From assembly GCA_002794775.1 (NCBI GenBank), contig NBAY01000067.1, positions 159,872 through 223,871 on the forward strand: a DNA stretch of 64,000 nucleotides. The letters are read 5' to 3'. Below the pieces are notes generated by a model. The model had not been told where the DNA came from and did not search any database. It saw only the letters and a program-made list of their open reading frames with translations. Shown here in pieces: positions 34,007-46,570 of the stretch. The stretch's first letter is position 1. Each line of letters opens with the position of its first letter. The position numbers and the translations under genes were made by a program. The DNA is from Porodaedalea pini (lineage: Eukaryota > Basidiomycota > Agaricomycetes > Hymenochaetales > Hymenochaetaceae).

Positions 34007-35705
34007 AGATTCAATTAGGTACCGGCTAGATCATCTGACTCGAGGCCTCGGTAGATAAACTTAGTTTTTCTCATCTTATCTACCGATAAGCTAAAATCAT
34101 GTCACCTGCTCTCGGCCCGTCTCAGGTAAGCCGAGAAACTCTATTCTCACCTAATATTGTCTAACTTTAGTAGCTCTTGTCTCACGCATATCTAGGTAAG
34201 ATCAGAATTTCTATTTCTATCTACGGCACGGCTAATTACAGGTAATCTAACTTCACCCGACCCTATATACCGGTAGATACTCTCATGGCACCTCGACGGG
34301 TGCCGCTAGATTGACCCAACACGCAGTGAATCATTGAGAACTGCCGTGTATGCAGAAGTTCTAAGAAATAGGTTTTTCCTAACCTGCTCGGGACAGGCAT
34401 GCTGTGGCAGTAGAGCTTCGTGATCGGGCGATATCAATCGGTCAATGCTTGCTTGCAAGCTGACGCGCTTTGTGTCCGGCGGGTTTGATCTCGGCATCAA
34501 CGAGATACACGAGTGCCTTGCACGATGAAGAAAGCAGACTGTCATAAGAGGTCCTGCTCGGCTCGAATGAACACTGTTGCTCCCATGGAAAGGAGGACTT
34601 AACGACGGCAAGATCCATGACCACTTCAAGAGCATTTTGCTTGTTTACTTCGCGATCAGATCAGTAGGCGTGATGCTTGGCCGTGATTCTGAATCGTAAA
34701 CTGGAACACAACCCAGCTTGCGTACTTCAACAGCTCGGTAATCTCTTTCCGGTACTCCACATCTTTCGAAGAGTAGTGAAATGGGATACGCTACTTATTA
34801 GTCAGGCGCCATCTCTCGAGAAGACAGTTCATGATCGCTTGGGGACCATATCCAAGCCGTCCCACTCGTTTATTCATAATCGCTTCTAGCCGCCTACAAA
34901 GAAAGCTATATAGCTTCTCTAACGTTCGTCCAGCGCCTGGAAGTGACTCTGCTTTCGCGGTTGAGCTAATAGACGTGGTAAAAAGCACCCCTTCAGCATT
35001 AGAGATGAGCATCTCTAGCATCTCATTTAACTCAGAGGAAGAGCAAAGAGTAGAAAGATAGGAACTCGTAAACAGTCAACTCAGACCAGGCCATGTAAGT
35101 GAGCATCAAGGGTCCGCCGAAATTTTAAGGCCAACTGTGAGACTTTGAATCACGCTGTACAAGTCCGTACTTCGGCTACAGTGTCAGCTGTAAGAAGCTG
35201 ATCGGCAAAGTTTCATTGACAAGCTTGTGAACCAGTATCTTTGCTCATGCGTCTACCCCAGGTGTCCCAACATAGTCACAATGGAAAAAGCTATACTGTA
35301 TGCGTGCCCAATGTGCATTGAACTACCAACGTAGCCTCAGTGAAAAGCATGCAGCGTTTCTCGGGTTCATTCAAAGTGAGGTTTTCAGCATAGGGTGTGT
35401 AATTTTCACTGGAAGCCACCACGGAAGCCACCACTTGGAGTCAAGTCTCTTGAGAAAGCGCAGAGCAATGTTTCGAGGTCATCAGCATGAGAGGAAGACA
35501 AGTAAGGCGAGGGCGTGAAAGCCTGAGAAAAGAAATGTAAGCAACCTAAGTGCCCGCTTGGCCGCTAACTTTTGGCTGATGGGAAAATTCAAATTGTCAG
35601 GGACCTTCTTAGTGCAGCCGAGCAGGCCCTAAACGAATTTATATCACATGCCGCAGCTTTAACCTGTTGACGAGTGAACTGCTTGTCTTCTGTCAAGTAA
35701 CGACG
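34007..35705 (-). other. Mostly intergenic, with possible gene relic at 34306-35021
   Basis: The minus strand has two open stretches. One includes RRLEAIMNKRVGRLGYGPQA (about 34791-35021) and the other CKALVYLVDAEIKPAG (about 34442-34624). Both have coding-like composition but no recognised family, and no consistent exon chain could be built. They may be remnants of a lost gene. The rest holds the LamB/YcsF promoter; nothing else is seen. Confidence 0.3.
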
Positions 35706-36964
35706 ATGGTCCTCCGTGCAACTGTAAACTGCGATATGGGCGAGGTGTGTTTTCTCGTCACATTATCTATGCCTAGTAAATTAAAACACCAAACCCAGGG
35801 TTACTCGCTATATTCCATGGTATATTCAGGATTAAATCATTCCTACATTCATATTTATTAGAGAGTACGTCTGGCAGGGTGATGATGAATCGCTTATGAA
35901 AACTATCCACCTGGCAAACGTCGCTTGCGGATTCCATGCGAGGTTGGTTTGTGAATCATCTATTATCCGCTCTACGAAGATGGAATGCTTTGCAGTGACT
36001 TTATGGTAATGGATAAAACGGTTTTGCTCGCTAAGGCGAATGGTGTGCATGTCGGTGCACATCCATCTCTGCCAGATCGACAAGGATTTGGTCGAAGGGA
36101 GATGGCGATTGAACCAGTATATATTTCACGTTGCGTCATATGTTGTCTTACCGATCTTCTTCCAAGGATGAGCTCGCGTCATGCTTCGTATATCAAGTGG
36201 GCGCTCTGTCTGGATTTCTGCGTCGGCATGGACTCGAAATGAACCACGTAAGATATCTCAGAATCCTCCTCTTCGTTGAATTCATGAATTTAGGTCAGCT
36301 CAAACCTCACGGCGCCGTCTACGGGCAAATCGCTCGATCGATGGAGCTAGCGCAAGCTGCAGTGAGCGTTGCGAAGATGTTCAACATCGCGTTCCTGGGC
36401 CTCGCTGGCACTTGCCATCAGACGGCGTCTGAAGAACTTGGTGTCAAATTCATTGCTGGTCAGTTGCTCTCCAATGTTTACCCGCTTGCAGCGCCTTCTT
36501 TTACTTAGCGTCTCCCAGAATGGTTTGCAGATATGGAATACAGCGCCGAAGGAAAGCTTTTGATAACAAAGTAAATTTTCTTGACTCTCCCTTCTATTTT
36601 CTAACTAAGCTCAGTTTCTTTGGCAGGAAACATGACCCCATCAGCTTGAGTGAAGTTGAAACACGGGTTTGCAACACGATTTCTTTCCATGTTCTGGCCG
36701 AGTTCTGACATTGCCATCTTGTATAGGTCAAAAGAATGTTGTCAGATGGCCTTGTGACCACGAAGAGCGGTACTCTACCGATAGGCGATGGCGTGCGGGA
36801 TGTCAGCATATGCGTTCATTCTGATTCTCCAGTCCGTAATTCAACTTATTTGAGAACTCTCTTGACCTTAATTGAGATGCCGTTTTCCACAGGGTGCGGT
36901 CGAAATTGCCCAGACTGTAAAGCGCCTTGTGGAGGAGAGCAATAGGAACGCTGGTTTTCAGTAA
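35706..36964 (+). CDS. LamB/YcsF family protein (5-oxoprolinase subunit A-like)
   Basis: Nine exons (35706-35744, 35866-35942, 35997-36116 with its first base at 35996, 36167-36247, 36299-36458, 36519-36570, 36627-36666, 36727-36831, 36893-36964) join in phase to 248 residues, the family's usual length. Signatures: VNCDMGE at the start, [44 protein letters not shown]-like [20 protein letters not shown], and [14 protein letters not shown] near the end. In bacteria this family includes PxpA, which works with PxpB and PxpC to open 5-oxoproline with ATP. The next gene, 300 bp downstream on the same strand, carries PxpC- and PxpB-like domains. The protein has no targeting signal and is probably cytosolic. 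Confidence 0.9.
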
Positions 36965-37092
36965 AGTTGGCTCGTGTCTCAAATCAGAATAGTGAACCAA
37001 TGTAAGAGTGAGGAGTAATGATTGAACCGTGAATATGTACACGTTGTCTATATTTGCTTATCAGTGCTTTGCCTTCTCTCCCAGATACGTCC

Positions 37093-37098
37093 CACGTG
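37093..37098. promoter_or_regulatory. CACGTG box upstream of the carboxylase-like gene
   Basis: CACGTG lies 165 bp before the start codon, within the 298-bp spacer after the LamB/YcsF gene. Functional meaning is inferred only. Confidence 0.25.
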
Positions 37099-37262
37099 AG
37101 CTTCCGTACTGAATCGGTCGCTTGGCGTAATCTCATGCCTGTAAAGTGCTTTCGTCTCATAATCCTTCGGAGTTTATCTATTCATCCCATCTTCTTTCTT
37201 ATCTGTGAATTCCAGTCGTCTGGGATTGAATAACGTTGCGCTACATTCTCTGATCATCCATC

Positions 37263-40200
37263 ATGGCGGACTCGCTGTCCTTCGAAGAACACAAGCTCCT
37301 CGTCGCCAACCGCGGTGAGATTGCAGTCCGCATTCTTCGCACCGCAAGACGGCTCGGATTACGCTCTGTTGCGGTTTACACACAGGTTGATGCGACGGCA
37401 CCGCATGTCTTGCTCGCTGACGAAGCCGTTGCTCTACTGCCTTCAAAGTCCATCTTAGACGCTGACGGCCCAGACTCTTCTTCTGAAGGCTGCACAGCAT
37501 CTGATGCCAAGGCGTATTTCGATGCGAATGTCATCGTGAATATCTGTATAGAGCGGGGAGTCACGCTTGTACACCCAGGATATGGGTTTCTCTCCGAGAA
37601 CGCTGGCTTCGCACAGTTGCTGGCTAAACACGACGTGACCTTGCTTGGACCACATGCACAGACGATAGAGGATATGGGTCTCAAGCATCGTGCCCGTGTT
37701 CTTGCGATACAAGCTGGCGTGCCCGTCGTCCCCGGATCAAATGGGCTAGTAGAAAATGTAGGCGACGCTGAGGAGGTGGCAGGAAAGTTCGGATACCCGG
37801 TGATGTTGAAAGCGACTGCGGGAGGTGGAGGAATGGGTCTACTCGTCTGTGAAAATGTGGATGAGCTGCGCGCGAAAGTCGAAACGACCAAACAACGAGC
37901 AAAGGTTAGCTGCAACCCATTCGCATTACACTTTCTTATTTCGCTCTCAGAGTCTTTTCGACAACGAAGGAATATTCATAGAGAAGTTTTTTAGCGCGTC
38001 TCGTCACATCGAAGTGCAGGTACTGTACCCAGGTTAACTTGTGCTGTTTGTATCTCACGGAGTGCGTTCGACCTCATAGATTTTTGGAAATGGCTGCGGT
38101 CATGTCATTCACATGGGTGAACGCGAGTGTAGCGTCCAGAGACGGCACCAGAAGATTATTGAAGAAGCCCCAAGTCCTTACCTCCTGCAGCACCAAGGTA
38201 AGAAAATGCGGTCCGTTAGCTGGTGGCGAGACATTTTGATCGTACATCAGACTTGAGAGAAAAAATATGTGCTGCAGCTGTCCGCCTTGGCAAGCTAATC
38301 AACTACAAGTCAGCTGGTAAGCTGTTTATAATGAATGTAGTGCGAACCTCACTATTGTTTTTGAAGGCACCGTAGAGTTTCTTGTCGATGATGCCGCCGG
38401 CGATTTTTACTTTCTCGAAATGAATACCCGTCTTCAGGTAAACCTTGACAAGCTGTGGCCAATGATCATCCTAATTTATATCTTATAGGTTGAGCATGGC
38501 GTGACGGAGATGCTCCATCCCGGGCTAGACATTGTCGAGCTGATGATTCACCAGGGCATATGCGAGCACCAGTCTAAAACCCTACCAAGTACCTCTTCGG
38601 GTTTACTACCCATTCAGTTAAATCAGGAGAAGTTTGAACATCCAAGCCCGAATGTGCATGTGATAGAGGCTCGCGTGTATTGCGAGAATCCCGCGAACAA
38701 CTTCTCTCCGAGTCCTGGCATTCTGCAATATGTTGAATTTCCCGAGGAAACTAGGGATCTTCGAATCGATACATGGGTGAGCACAAGAGCGATTAATTCG
38801 TTCCTGGCTGACTAAGCTAACTCAAAGGTCTCAACTGGAATAGTCATATCACCCTTTTATGATCCACTTATCGCAAAAGTCATCGTAAGGGACTCAACAC
38901 GAGATGCAGCAATTAAGCAGCTTTCTTCCATACTCGAGTCTGGAAAGCGAAGCCTGCATTCGCAAAATCGGGTCATCGTCCAAGGCCCGCCGAATAATAT
39001 TTCTTTCTTAGTTCGAGTACTAGAAGAAGCAAACTTCCTGCATGGAAAAGCGACCACCGAGTGGGTAGACCGGGGAGGTGTTCAGTATATTCCTAAGTAC
39101 GTATAAGGGTCGACTTTTGTTGATATGTCCTCATTTCGTGTCATAGTGCCTTGATCGTCCTCTCTCCAGGTATCAACACTACTGTTCAGTCATTACCCAA
39201 CAGGGACATCGGATTAGGAATCCCTCCTAGCGGTCCAATGGACCCGCTCGCGTTCCAAGCCGGCAATGCACTCGTTGAGAACTCCTTCGGATGCGAGGGC
39301 CTGGAGCTCATAATCCCGCCGGGAAATTCTGGTCATTCAAGCGGCCTGTCCTTTATCGCAGTCTTTCACGTTAAGGCAGTGATTGCAGTGACCGGCGCTA
39401 ATGCAACCGTGCACGTTGACGGAAGGAACGTCCCTACCTGGGCGCGCGTCCTCGTTCCTAGAGGAGCGAAGCTTGTCATTGGAGGTTCGAGTTCTGGTGA
39501 AGCGGCGTCTGGTGGTGGCTTAAGAGCGTACCTTGCAATCTCGGGTGGTTTCCCCGGTATTCCGGAGTACTTGGGCTCGAAATCAACGTCTATGGGAAGC
39601 GGGGGTTACCAAGTCAGTATCGATTCAGGTCTTTCAACTAACATACTGACGAAGACGGTTTCATCTCAGGGAAGGGCTTTGCAAGCAGGTGATATGCTAG
39701 AAATTCGGCCATCCACAACATCTGTGAATGAATCTCCACCAATCCCACGTATCCTCATACCGGAATATCGACATGACTGGATTCTGTACTCCCTCCCTGG
39801 CCTGCACGATGACACCGAATTCCTCACCGCCTCCGGAATTGAGGCATTTTACGCCAGGAGGTGGAAAGTCAGCCCAGCTAGCAACCGGATGGGTATCCGA
39901 CTCGAGCCTGTAATTCAGGAAGGCTCCGATCTTCCTGTGCTACAGTGGGCGCGGCAGAACGGTGGCGAAGGTGGATCGCATCCATCTAATATTCTTGACA
40001 ACGGTTACGCTCGAGGTTCCGTAAATTTGAATGGTGACACGCCCGTTATTCTGACCAATGAAGGCCCAAGCATGGGCGGATACTTATGTATCTCCACAAT
40101 TGCTAGCGCTGATCAGTAAGACTTAAGTTATTTTTATTCTAATCGATACTCTGACAACTACGTAGATGGAAACTTGGTCAGCTTCGGCCCGGGGACTACT

Positions 40201-42204
40201 TGCAATTTAAACGAGTTTCTTATTCCGATGCCATGATCCTTCAAGAACGCGTCGAGAAATGGCTCGAGACAATACCTGCGTTATCGTCCGGGTTCAATGC
40301 CTTGCCGTTTAGCCTCATGGAATTCTCTCCTTCGGTCAAGCCCCCTCCCGATCCGAAGCTGTATTGTATCCCTGCATCCTCTTCGAAGCCAAAAGTTGTA
40401 TTTAGGCAGGTAAGCATGAAGTACATCAAGAGGTCCTTCAATAAATTGACATGGCTTTTACCGCGGAGGCTGGAGACGCTGCGATCCTCGTAGAGTACGG
40501 GGAGATGACTCTTGATTTTTCCGTTCGCGCACGGATTCATGGGCTTGAGACATCGGCACGCAAACTGCAGATCCATGGTATCACGGAGTTTGCACCGTGC
40601 ATCCGATCGACTATGGTAAGCATGTATGTCTCAAGACATATGATTAGCGATTTATCCGTTTTTCCAAGGTGCATTTTGATCCTCTCCAAATTGCTCAAGC
40701 AGAAGTCCTCGCAATGCTTATCCGTGTGGAAGAGTCTCTTCCAGACTCAATTGAAGATATGCAGTTCCCAGGCCGTAAACTGGTATTTCCAATCGCACTG
40801 GACGATAGATGGAATAGGGATGCTCTGCAACGCTACATGCGTACTTCTCGTGCGGAAGCTGTCTACCTTCCGAGTAATATCGAGTATTTGGCGAGAAACA
40901 ATGGCATCGAGGGAGGTGGGAAGGAGGCGTTGCAATTGCTTGTGTCATCACCGTGGGTATGTACATTAATCTGTGCTTTTAGGCTGAGAAAGATATTTAT
41001 GCACCGCATAATCCATTAGCTGGTCTTCGGTGTCGGGTTCTATCTCGCATGTCCCTTTCTGGTCCCAGTTTGTACACGTCTCTGTACACTCAATTTAGGA
41101 GGTCTCATTTGATACCGACAGATTGATCCGCGATGTCGCCTCGTCGGGCAGAAGATGAATCCCTCAAGGACATATACTCCTCGCGTGAGTCGCCACATCA
41201 TGTGAATCTGCCGATCTGCGCATGCTCACCTAGGCGATTGGCTGTAGGGTGCGGTTGGGATCGCGGGACTCGTTGCAGCCATCTATCCTGTCGAGTCACC
41301 AGGCGGTTATCAGCTATTTGGGCGCACTTTACCGGCGTGGCAGCCATGGGGAAAAGGACCAAACTTTGCTGCGAATAGACCGTGGCTGCTGGAGCCCTTC
41401 GATCAGGTAAGTAGATCATTGTGTCTTTATTAGGCAGTCTCTAATCCTAACAACTATTCAGGTCGTCTTTGAGCCCATTTCAGAAGAGTACTACACTCAG
41501 GTACCCGCAGAGATACTACTGATTCTGCCGAGGGAAATTAATCTATTTCATAAGACGGAGAAGGAATTTGACAGCGGGCGTTATACTTTCAAGGTATTGC
41601 CATTTTAAATCAGTCATATTTAAGCTTATATTGTTTCAGATCGAGCCCGTCATTTTCTCGATGAAGGAATATCTCAGTTTCATTTCGAGCATACAAGGTG
41701 ATATAGCCGCATTTGAAGCGCGTCAAGCGAGGGGCGTGGTGCTTGAAGAAGCTCGGTGAGTTATCTTTACACTTTATTCTAATACAACATGACGATTGAT
41801 ATCTGAAAGGGAGAATATTCTTCTGAATGAGTGGCAAAGAGGAAAACAGAAAGTGGAGAGTGCCGATATGCCTTTGGAAGGTATGCCAAAGGACTGGATA
41901 GAGATCTTTCACACTGTTCAACTTATTGTCCGCTCAAACCTACTATTCATCAGACTCTCAAGAGACACCGAACTTCGTGTCTGCCTCCCTTTCGGGTACA
42001 ATCTGGCAAATCAAAGTGGCAGTCAACGATCGTATCACCTCGTCCAGTCAGGTTCTAGTAATCTTAGAGGCCATGAAGACCGAAATAAATGTGACGGCAG
42101 GAGAAGAGAACGTTGGCTTGAAGGTTTCTGGTTTCGCGAAGGGTGTAAGAGAGGGCAGGATTGTACAGGCTGGCGACAAGTTAGTTTTTTTCATTGGAAC
42201 GTAA
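37263..42204 (+). CDS. Urea carboxylase-like protein (BC-AHS2-AHS1-biotinyl), no amidase domain
   Basis: Eighteen exons (37263-37904, 37951-38019, 38080-38197, 38251-38316, 38367-38437, 38489-38776, 38828-39096, 39147-40115, 40166-40409, 40469-40615, 40669-40956, 41020-41067, 41122-41184, 41248-41406, 41462-41593, 41640-41755, 41810-41880, 41954-42204) join in phase to 1336 residues. Biotin carboxylase (1-508): [39 protein letters not shown] and [18 protein letters not shown]2/KipA-PxpC-like (about 510-910): [19 protein letters not shown] and [19 protein letters not shown]1/KipI-PxpB-like (about 912-1170): [11 protein letters not shown] and [14 protein letters not shown]. Biotinyl domain (1254-1336): biotin lysine about 1295 in LEAMKTE. 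The order is that of urea carboxylase, but yeast-type DUR1,2 has an N-terminal amidase that is absent here. The neighbouring LamB/YcsF gene suggests a cyclic amide or urea-like substrate. Confidence 0.9.
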
Positions 42205-42921
42205 TGCAGTACTTTCCTTTGTCGGGCTGTTTGCAGTTACCATGTCCAACAAGGGGGCTGAATTTGCTTTTAGATTTATGAGTATGCTTGCCAGCTTAGC
42301 GCATGGAAGCATCACGTATTGTTCATTACGTAGGCCTAGCGCCGGGCTGTGCGCTGCCACTCATGTAGGAACTGTTCCTGTTCACGGATTAGCTTTGAAG
42401 ATTTCAGCGTGCTCTAACTCTAACTGTTCACCTGGATTCATTAAAGCTCGAAGTTCCTGGACTCAGGAATACCGACGATCAGACCTGCCAACAGTCGTTC
42501 AGGATGCAGTTATTGACCTCTTGGGTGTGTATTTCGACATCAATGTCTCCAGAATCCAGAAGCATGACGCCTAAGTATTGCCGCTTGTAGAGAAAGGGGC
42601 TCCAGGAGATCACACACAAATGTCAAATCGAAGAAATGCAAGAGAACTTCTACCGCGCTTCGTGCAATATTCATTCCCATGCAATGGTTCGGAGGGCTCT
42701 CCTTTCCTGTTGATCCTCGCTCCGAGCCTCGGCTGGCTATGATTCGCGTCTAGACTCCTGTCCCACTAGGAGTGCCTACGTTACGCCTCGACTTGAACTC
42801 ATCCTTAAATGACACAAACGCCCACTTGACCTTGTTCTCCGTCACGTCCCTTCTCGCCCAGGCTAACTTTTCGACTGCTCAGGAGAAAATCGCTGGGCGA
42901 TTTGGAACTATCACTCTGACC
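42205..42921. other. Intergenic, nothing recognised
   Basis: About 0.7 kb between the carboxylase gene and the DUF6533 gene. Frames open without ATG at 42194-42574 and 42772-42921; no motif is seen. Confidence 0.45.
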
Positions 42922-44607
42922 ATGGATGATTCAAATTATGGTCAGATGAGCAATGCCATCCGACAAAGGTACGCACTCTCATGCCGTTTCTTCACAACAG
43001 TCTCGTCTGACCTAACTGAAATATGCGCAGTCAGATCGATAACTATTTTTCTCTAGCATCTGTCGGTGTGTACTATGTCTCTGCCCTCCGCGACTGATTC
43101 AACTCACTATCTCGATCATGTTATCATTGGCAGTCTTATTGTACTACGAGTATCTTCTGACTTTCGATGATGAGATCCGATTCTTCTGGAGGCGAAGCAG
43201 AGGGCCGATGGGAGCCCCGTGGTACCGGATAAACGCTGTTACGACGCTTTTCTTTATGAATCGCTATCTTCCGATTGCGATGAACGTCACGATTATTGTG
43301 CACAATCTGGGAAATTTACCATCAGAGGTTGGTGCAATCCTTCTTTTCCGACGCACAGAGTCTTGCTTATTTTCATGATTAACGTTGTAGAGGTGATTAT
43401 GACTGTCGCTTCGCCCGGACAGGTTCCGAATTACAATGCTATTCAGTTGCAACAGGTTGTACACGCTCGACCAAATAGCTATCATCATTGTGCAACTCAT
43501 CGTCGGAAGTATGTCTCACATCTTTTCTTTGAGTTGTCAAGTTGATAGATATGCTTAAAATCTCTAGCTGTCACCGCGATCCGTACCTATGCATTGTATG
43601 AACGGAGCCGGGCGGTATGGAGGCTTCTCGCCGGCCTTTTTCTCTGCGGTTTGGGAGTAGGGCTAGTATGTTTCCGAAGCTCTCGTAGCTAAAATTTAAA
43701 CACTACATGATCACTAAAATAATTTCTTTAGTGGTCTGTCCTCGGGAACTCTGGGGAGTCTCAGACAATTCATATCCCGGCCAGATTTGGCTGTCATACA
43801 TCTCTGTCAAATCGAGGGTATGTTTCTAACTTTTATCAACGCCGAAAGCATACTGATAGACACCATTCAGAGGAAGACGTATGTAGCAAGATATTGTAGT
43901 CAAATCGCAGCTCATTCTTGTCTACTCGCAGGAATTTCCGCGCCTTGGATCGTACTGATGGTGTATGATGCCATCGTGTTTTCATTAACACTGTGGAAGG
44001 CACTAGAGATTTGGAAACTCGGCTCAAGTCGTTTATTCCACATATTGATTCGAGATGGTGAGTAGGCTGAATGAGTGCACAATTACGTGAGATTCTAATC
44101 CATTGGGAAAGGATCGATCTTTTTCTTGTCAGTGCCTCGCATTCTAGACGTTCGATCGGTAACCGTAACATATTACAGTGTGATGACGATGGCGAATCTC
44201 TCGAACGTGGTAGTTCTTATGGTGCGTCGTATTTCCTACCTATGTCAAGGATCACTGATGCTCAGATTGATCTATACTAGCTAGCTCCGGTGCGCTGCTT
44301 TGATCCTTCATTGTTCACGCTATTGAGACCTTTATTAGCCATTTCTCAAAGACGCCTGTACTGCATTCACGAGTGTGTATGTCCCAACGTCATTCATTCA
44401 GATTGTTCTTCCGCTTATTGACACCATTATATTAGTATTTCCGTTACGATGGTTTCTCGTCTCATGCTGAACATCCAGAACCCAAGACTGCTCGAGGAGT
44501 CCACCACGGGCGAGTACTTCGCTACGGCGGATGTAGGGACATTGGTAACGAACTTGGTAGACGATGGTTCAGGGTTTACGGCAAGTAGTTGGACTCTCGA
44601 AGAATAG
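42922..44607 (+). CDS. DUF6533-type multi-span membrane protein
   Basis: Exons include 42922-42968, 43031-43065 and 43134-43327. Later blocks hold CNRLYTLDQIAIIIVQLIVG, TAIRTYALYERSRAVW, ISAPWIVLMVYDAIVF and YYSVMTMANLSNVVVLM, and the last exon ends at TAG 44605-44607. The N-terminal part (NYFSLASVVLLYYEYLLTFDDEIRFFW) matches the opening helix of the fungal DUF6533 family. Those are membrane proteins with about seven spans and no known function, expanded in agaricomycetes. The C-terminal tail is soluble and acidic. The junction after 43327 does not join in phase to the CNRLYTLDQ block with any GT-AG pair I found, so one exon is missing or there is a one-base error. Confidence 0.7.
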
Positions 44608-45656
44608 TGACCTTCAGCAAACCATGTCCGGTAGATTCTCTATGATATTTACTTTTAGAGGTCATACACAAGCTTGACAGGTTTGTCACTGCTCTTTGGT
44701 GAAACGGGATAGACGCGTACCTGGATGGATGGAGTGCATGACTTTGAGAACAGCGGCATCTACAGAAATGCATGTCCCATAGCAGAACTCCAATGAAACA
44801 CGAGAAAGTAGCAAGATGGAATCCATCGAACTATATGTGACAAGCTTGATATGTACATGACAACTTGTTTTAGTTTACGCTCGAGTTGACAGTCCCCTTT
44901 CCGAATACCTCTGTATGCCCTATCGTCAAGCCCATTTATGTTACAGCGGGACGCACGTATGTGCCAAGCATAAAATACCATAAGCATTGTCGAGTCAAAA
45001 TTAAAACGGGTGGCCAACCGCACAAGGACTCATGGAGATGGACAGAGCGCCCGTGATCCTTTACATCAGACGTTCATACGAAAATGAGCACAATTGGATT
45101 ACGAAAAGTATATGAAACGAACAGCCACTTCCTACAGTTCCTAGCCTGTTCCCCAACTAAACCCAGATGCATAGCGTCTCCACCAAGTTCGAGTGCTGTG
45201 AGCGCCCACGCTATCAAATGAGAACTGCGAGAACGGTAAGGTGAGCAAATATTCCTATACGGAACCAGAGGGATGCAGAAAGGGGATAAATTCAGAATAA
45301 ACGGTTTGTACAATCACTGCCAGAAGCTCAGGAACAGCTTCTAGTTGATAATTTTATGATGTCTCATCACGATAGAAGGGTGCGGAAGGAGCCGACGGGA
45401 TGCGATGATGACGGGAGCGAGAGCGAACAATGATAATGGCAGCGGGAGACGGGTACGAATGAGCAGCAACAAAAGTACACGAACCTTCAGCTACCAAACC
45501 TAGCACGTGGTGATCACCAACCAGTGGAGTCTACACGTCCTTTTCCAAGCGCGCCCAGACACGTATCGTCCCGAAGGTCGACCTGTACAGAAGGCATCAA
45601 ACGTCAGTGTTGTTCAGGTCGACCGAAGAGCGCAGAGGAGAGGAATGGGTAGAAGG
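44608..45656. other. Intergenic, nothing recognised
   Basis: About 1 kb after the DUF6533 gene, up to repeat copy B. No supported gene. Confidence 0.5.
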
Positions 45657-46570
45657 AAATCAGCAAGGGTGCCCGAGGTAATTGAGCTGTGGCGGGCAGT
45701 TTCGGCAGCAATGGTACGTAGACCGTCGTGTATGATAACATCATGCATAGTGTGCGCAGAAGCACAAGTGGAACGGAAGTAGGCGAGATGATCAGACTCA
45801 CGGTATGATATGCTGACACGTATAACGATTTGATTCGACGCGCGACACATTAGAGCACTGGAGAGAAGATGGTTAGCGTTGTGAAATGAACGTAGAGTCA
45901 AAAGCGAATGAAGGAAGAATCAGATGTAATTAAATACAGCCGTGGAATTTTCGTCACACTGGCGACCCCGCGTGAGGGCGCGTCAGGCGGTAACTCCATT
46001 TGTTCATCGCGTAGGAGGGCAAGAAAGGAGGGCGATAGAGGGGTACGTTTTGGAGACTCACGTTTTACACATGGCCCGCGGTGAAATGCTTTCATCCGAC
46101 CTTATTCTCAATGACAGATAGAAGGTCTAAAATGAAGAACGAGAGGTCAGCATTGAGAATACGAGCAAAGAGAGGGAAGTAAGGAAAGTGAAAGCGATCA
46201 GTGGATTGACAGATAAATGGATAATCGTTGTGTCCCACATGAGGACAGCTCAGATACTCTAGTTTGATTGATAATGGCTCATCTCTTCAAGTGAATCGTC
46301 GAAAGACACGAACCTTCATTCGAGACTGCCCACACAAGACCAGCCCAACACATCCACAACACGTCTCATTACCGACCCATCCGCATCATAGCGACCTGTA
46401 AATCACGACAAGAAAGAGTCAACACAATGAATAGACAAGGAGAGGAAGCAGATCGATGGATCAGTGTAACTATGACATGAAAACGAATCATCGTGCTGAA
46501 CGCACTCCGATGTTTGGGAATGACTAAATGTATCATCCTTTGCATTCCTTCCACCTCCTCTTCAAGGCAG
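45657..46570. repeat. Dispersed repeat, copy B
   Basis: Direct copy of 19337-20250. The shared part includes the run beginning aggaagaatcagatgtaatt (45912 here, 19591 in copy A). Similarity drops after the ccttccacct stretch near 46557; beyond it the copies differ except for a short ttgagggccgg. Confidence 0.8.

Noticed and set aside
37263..42204. Annotating the gene as DUR1,2 (urea amidolyase)
   Set aside because: The N-terminal amidase (allophanate hydrolase) domain is absent and the protein begins directly with the biotin carboxylase.
19337..46570. Copies A and B as the two LTRs of one retroelement
   Set aside because: The 26 kb between them holds ordinary host genes on both strands and no gag-pol, and the copies lack TG...CA ends or a primer-binding site.
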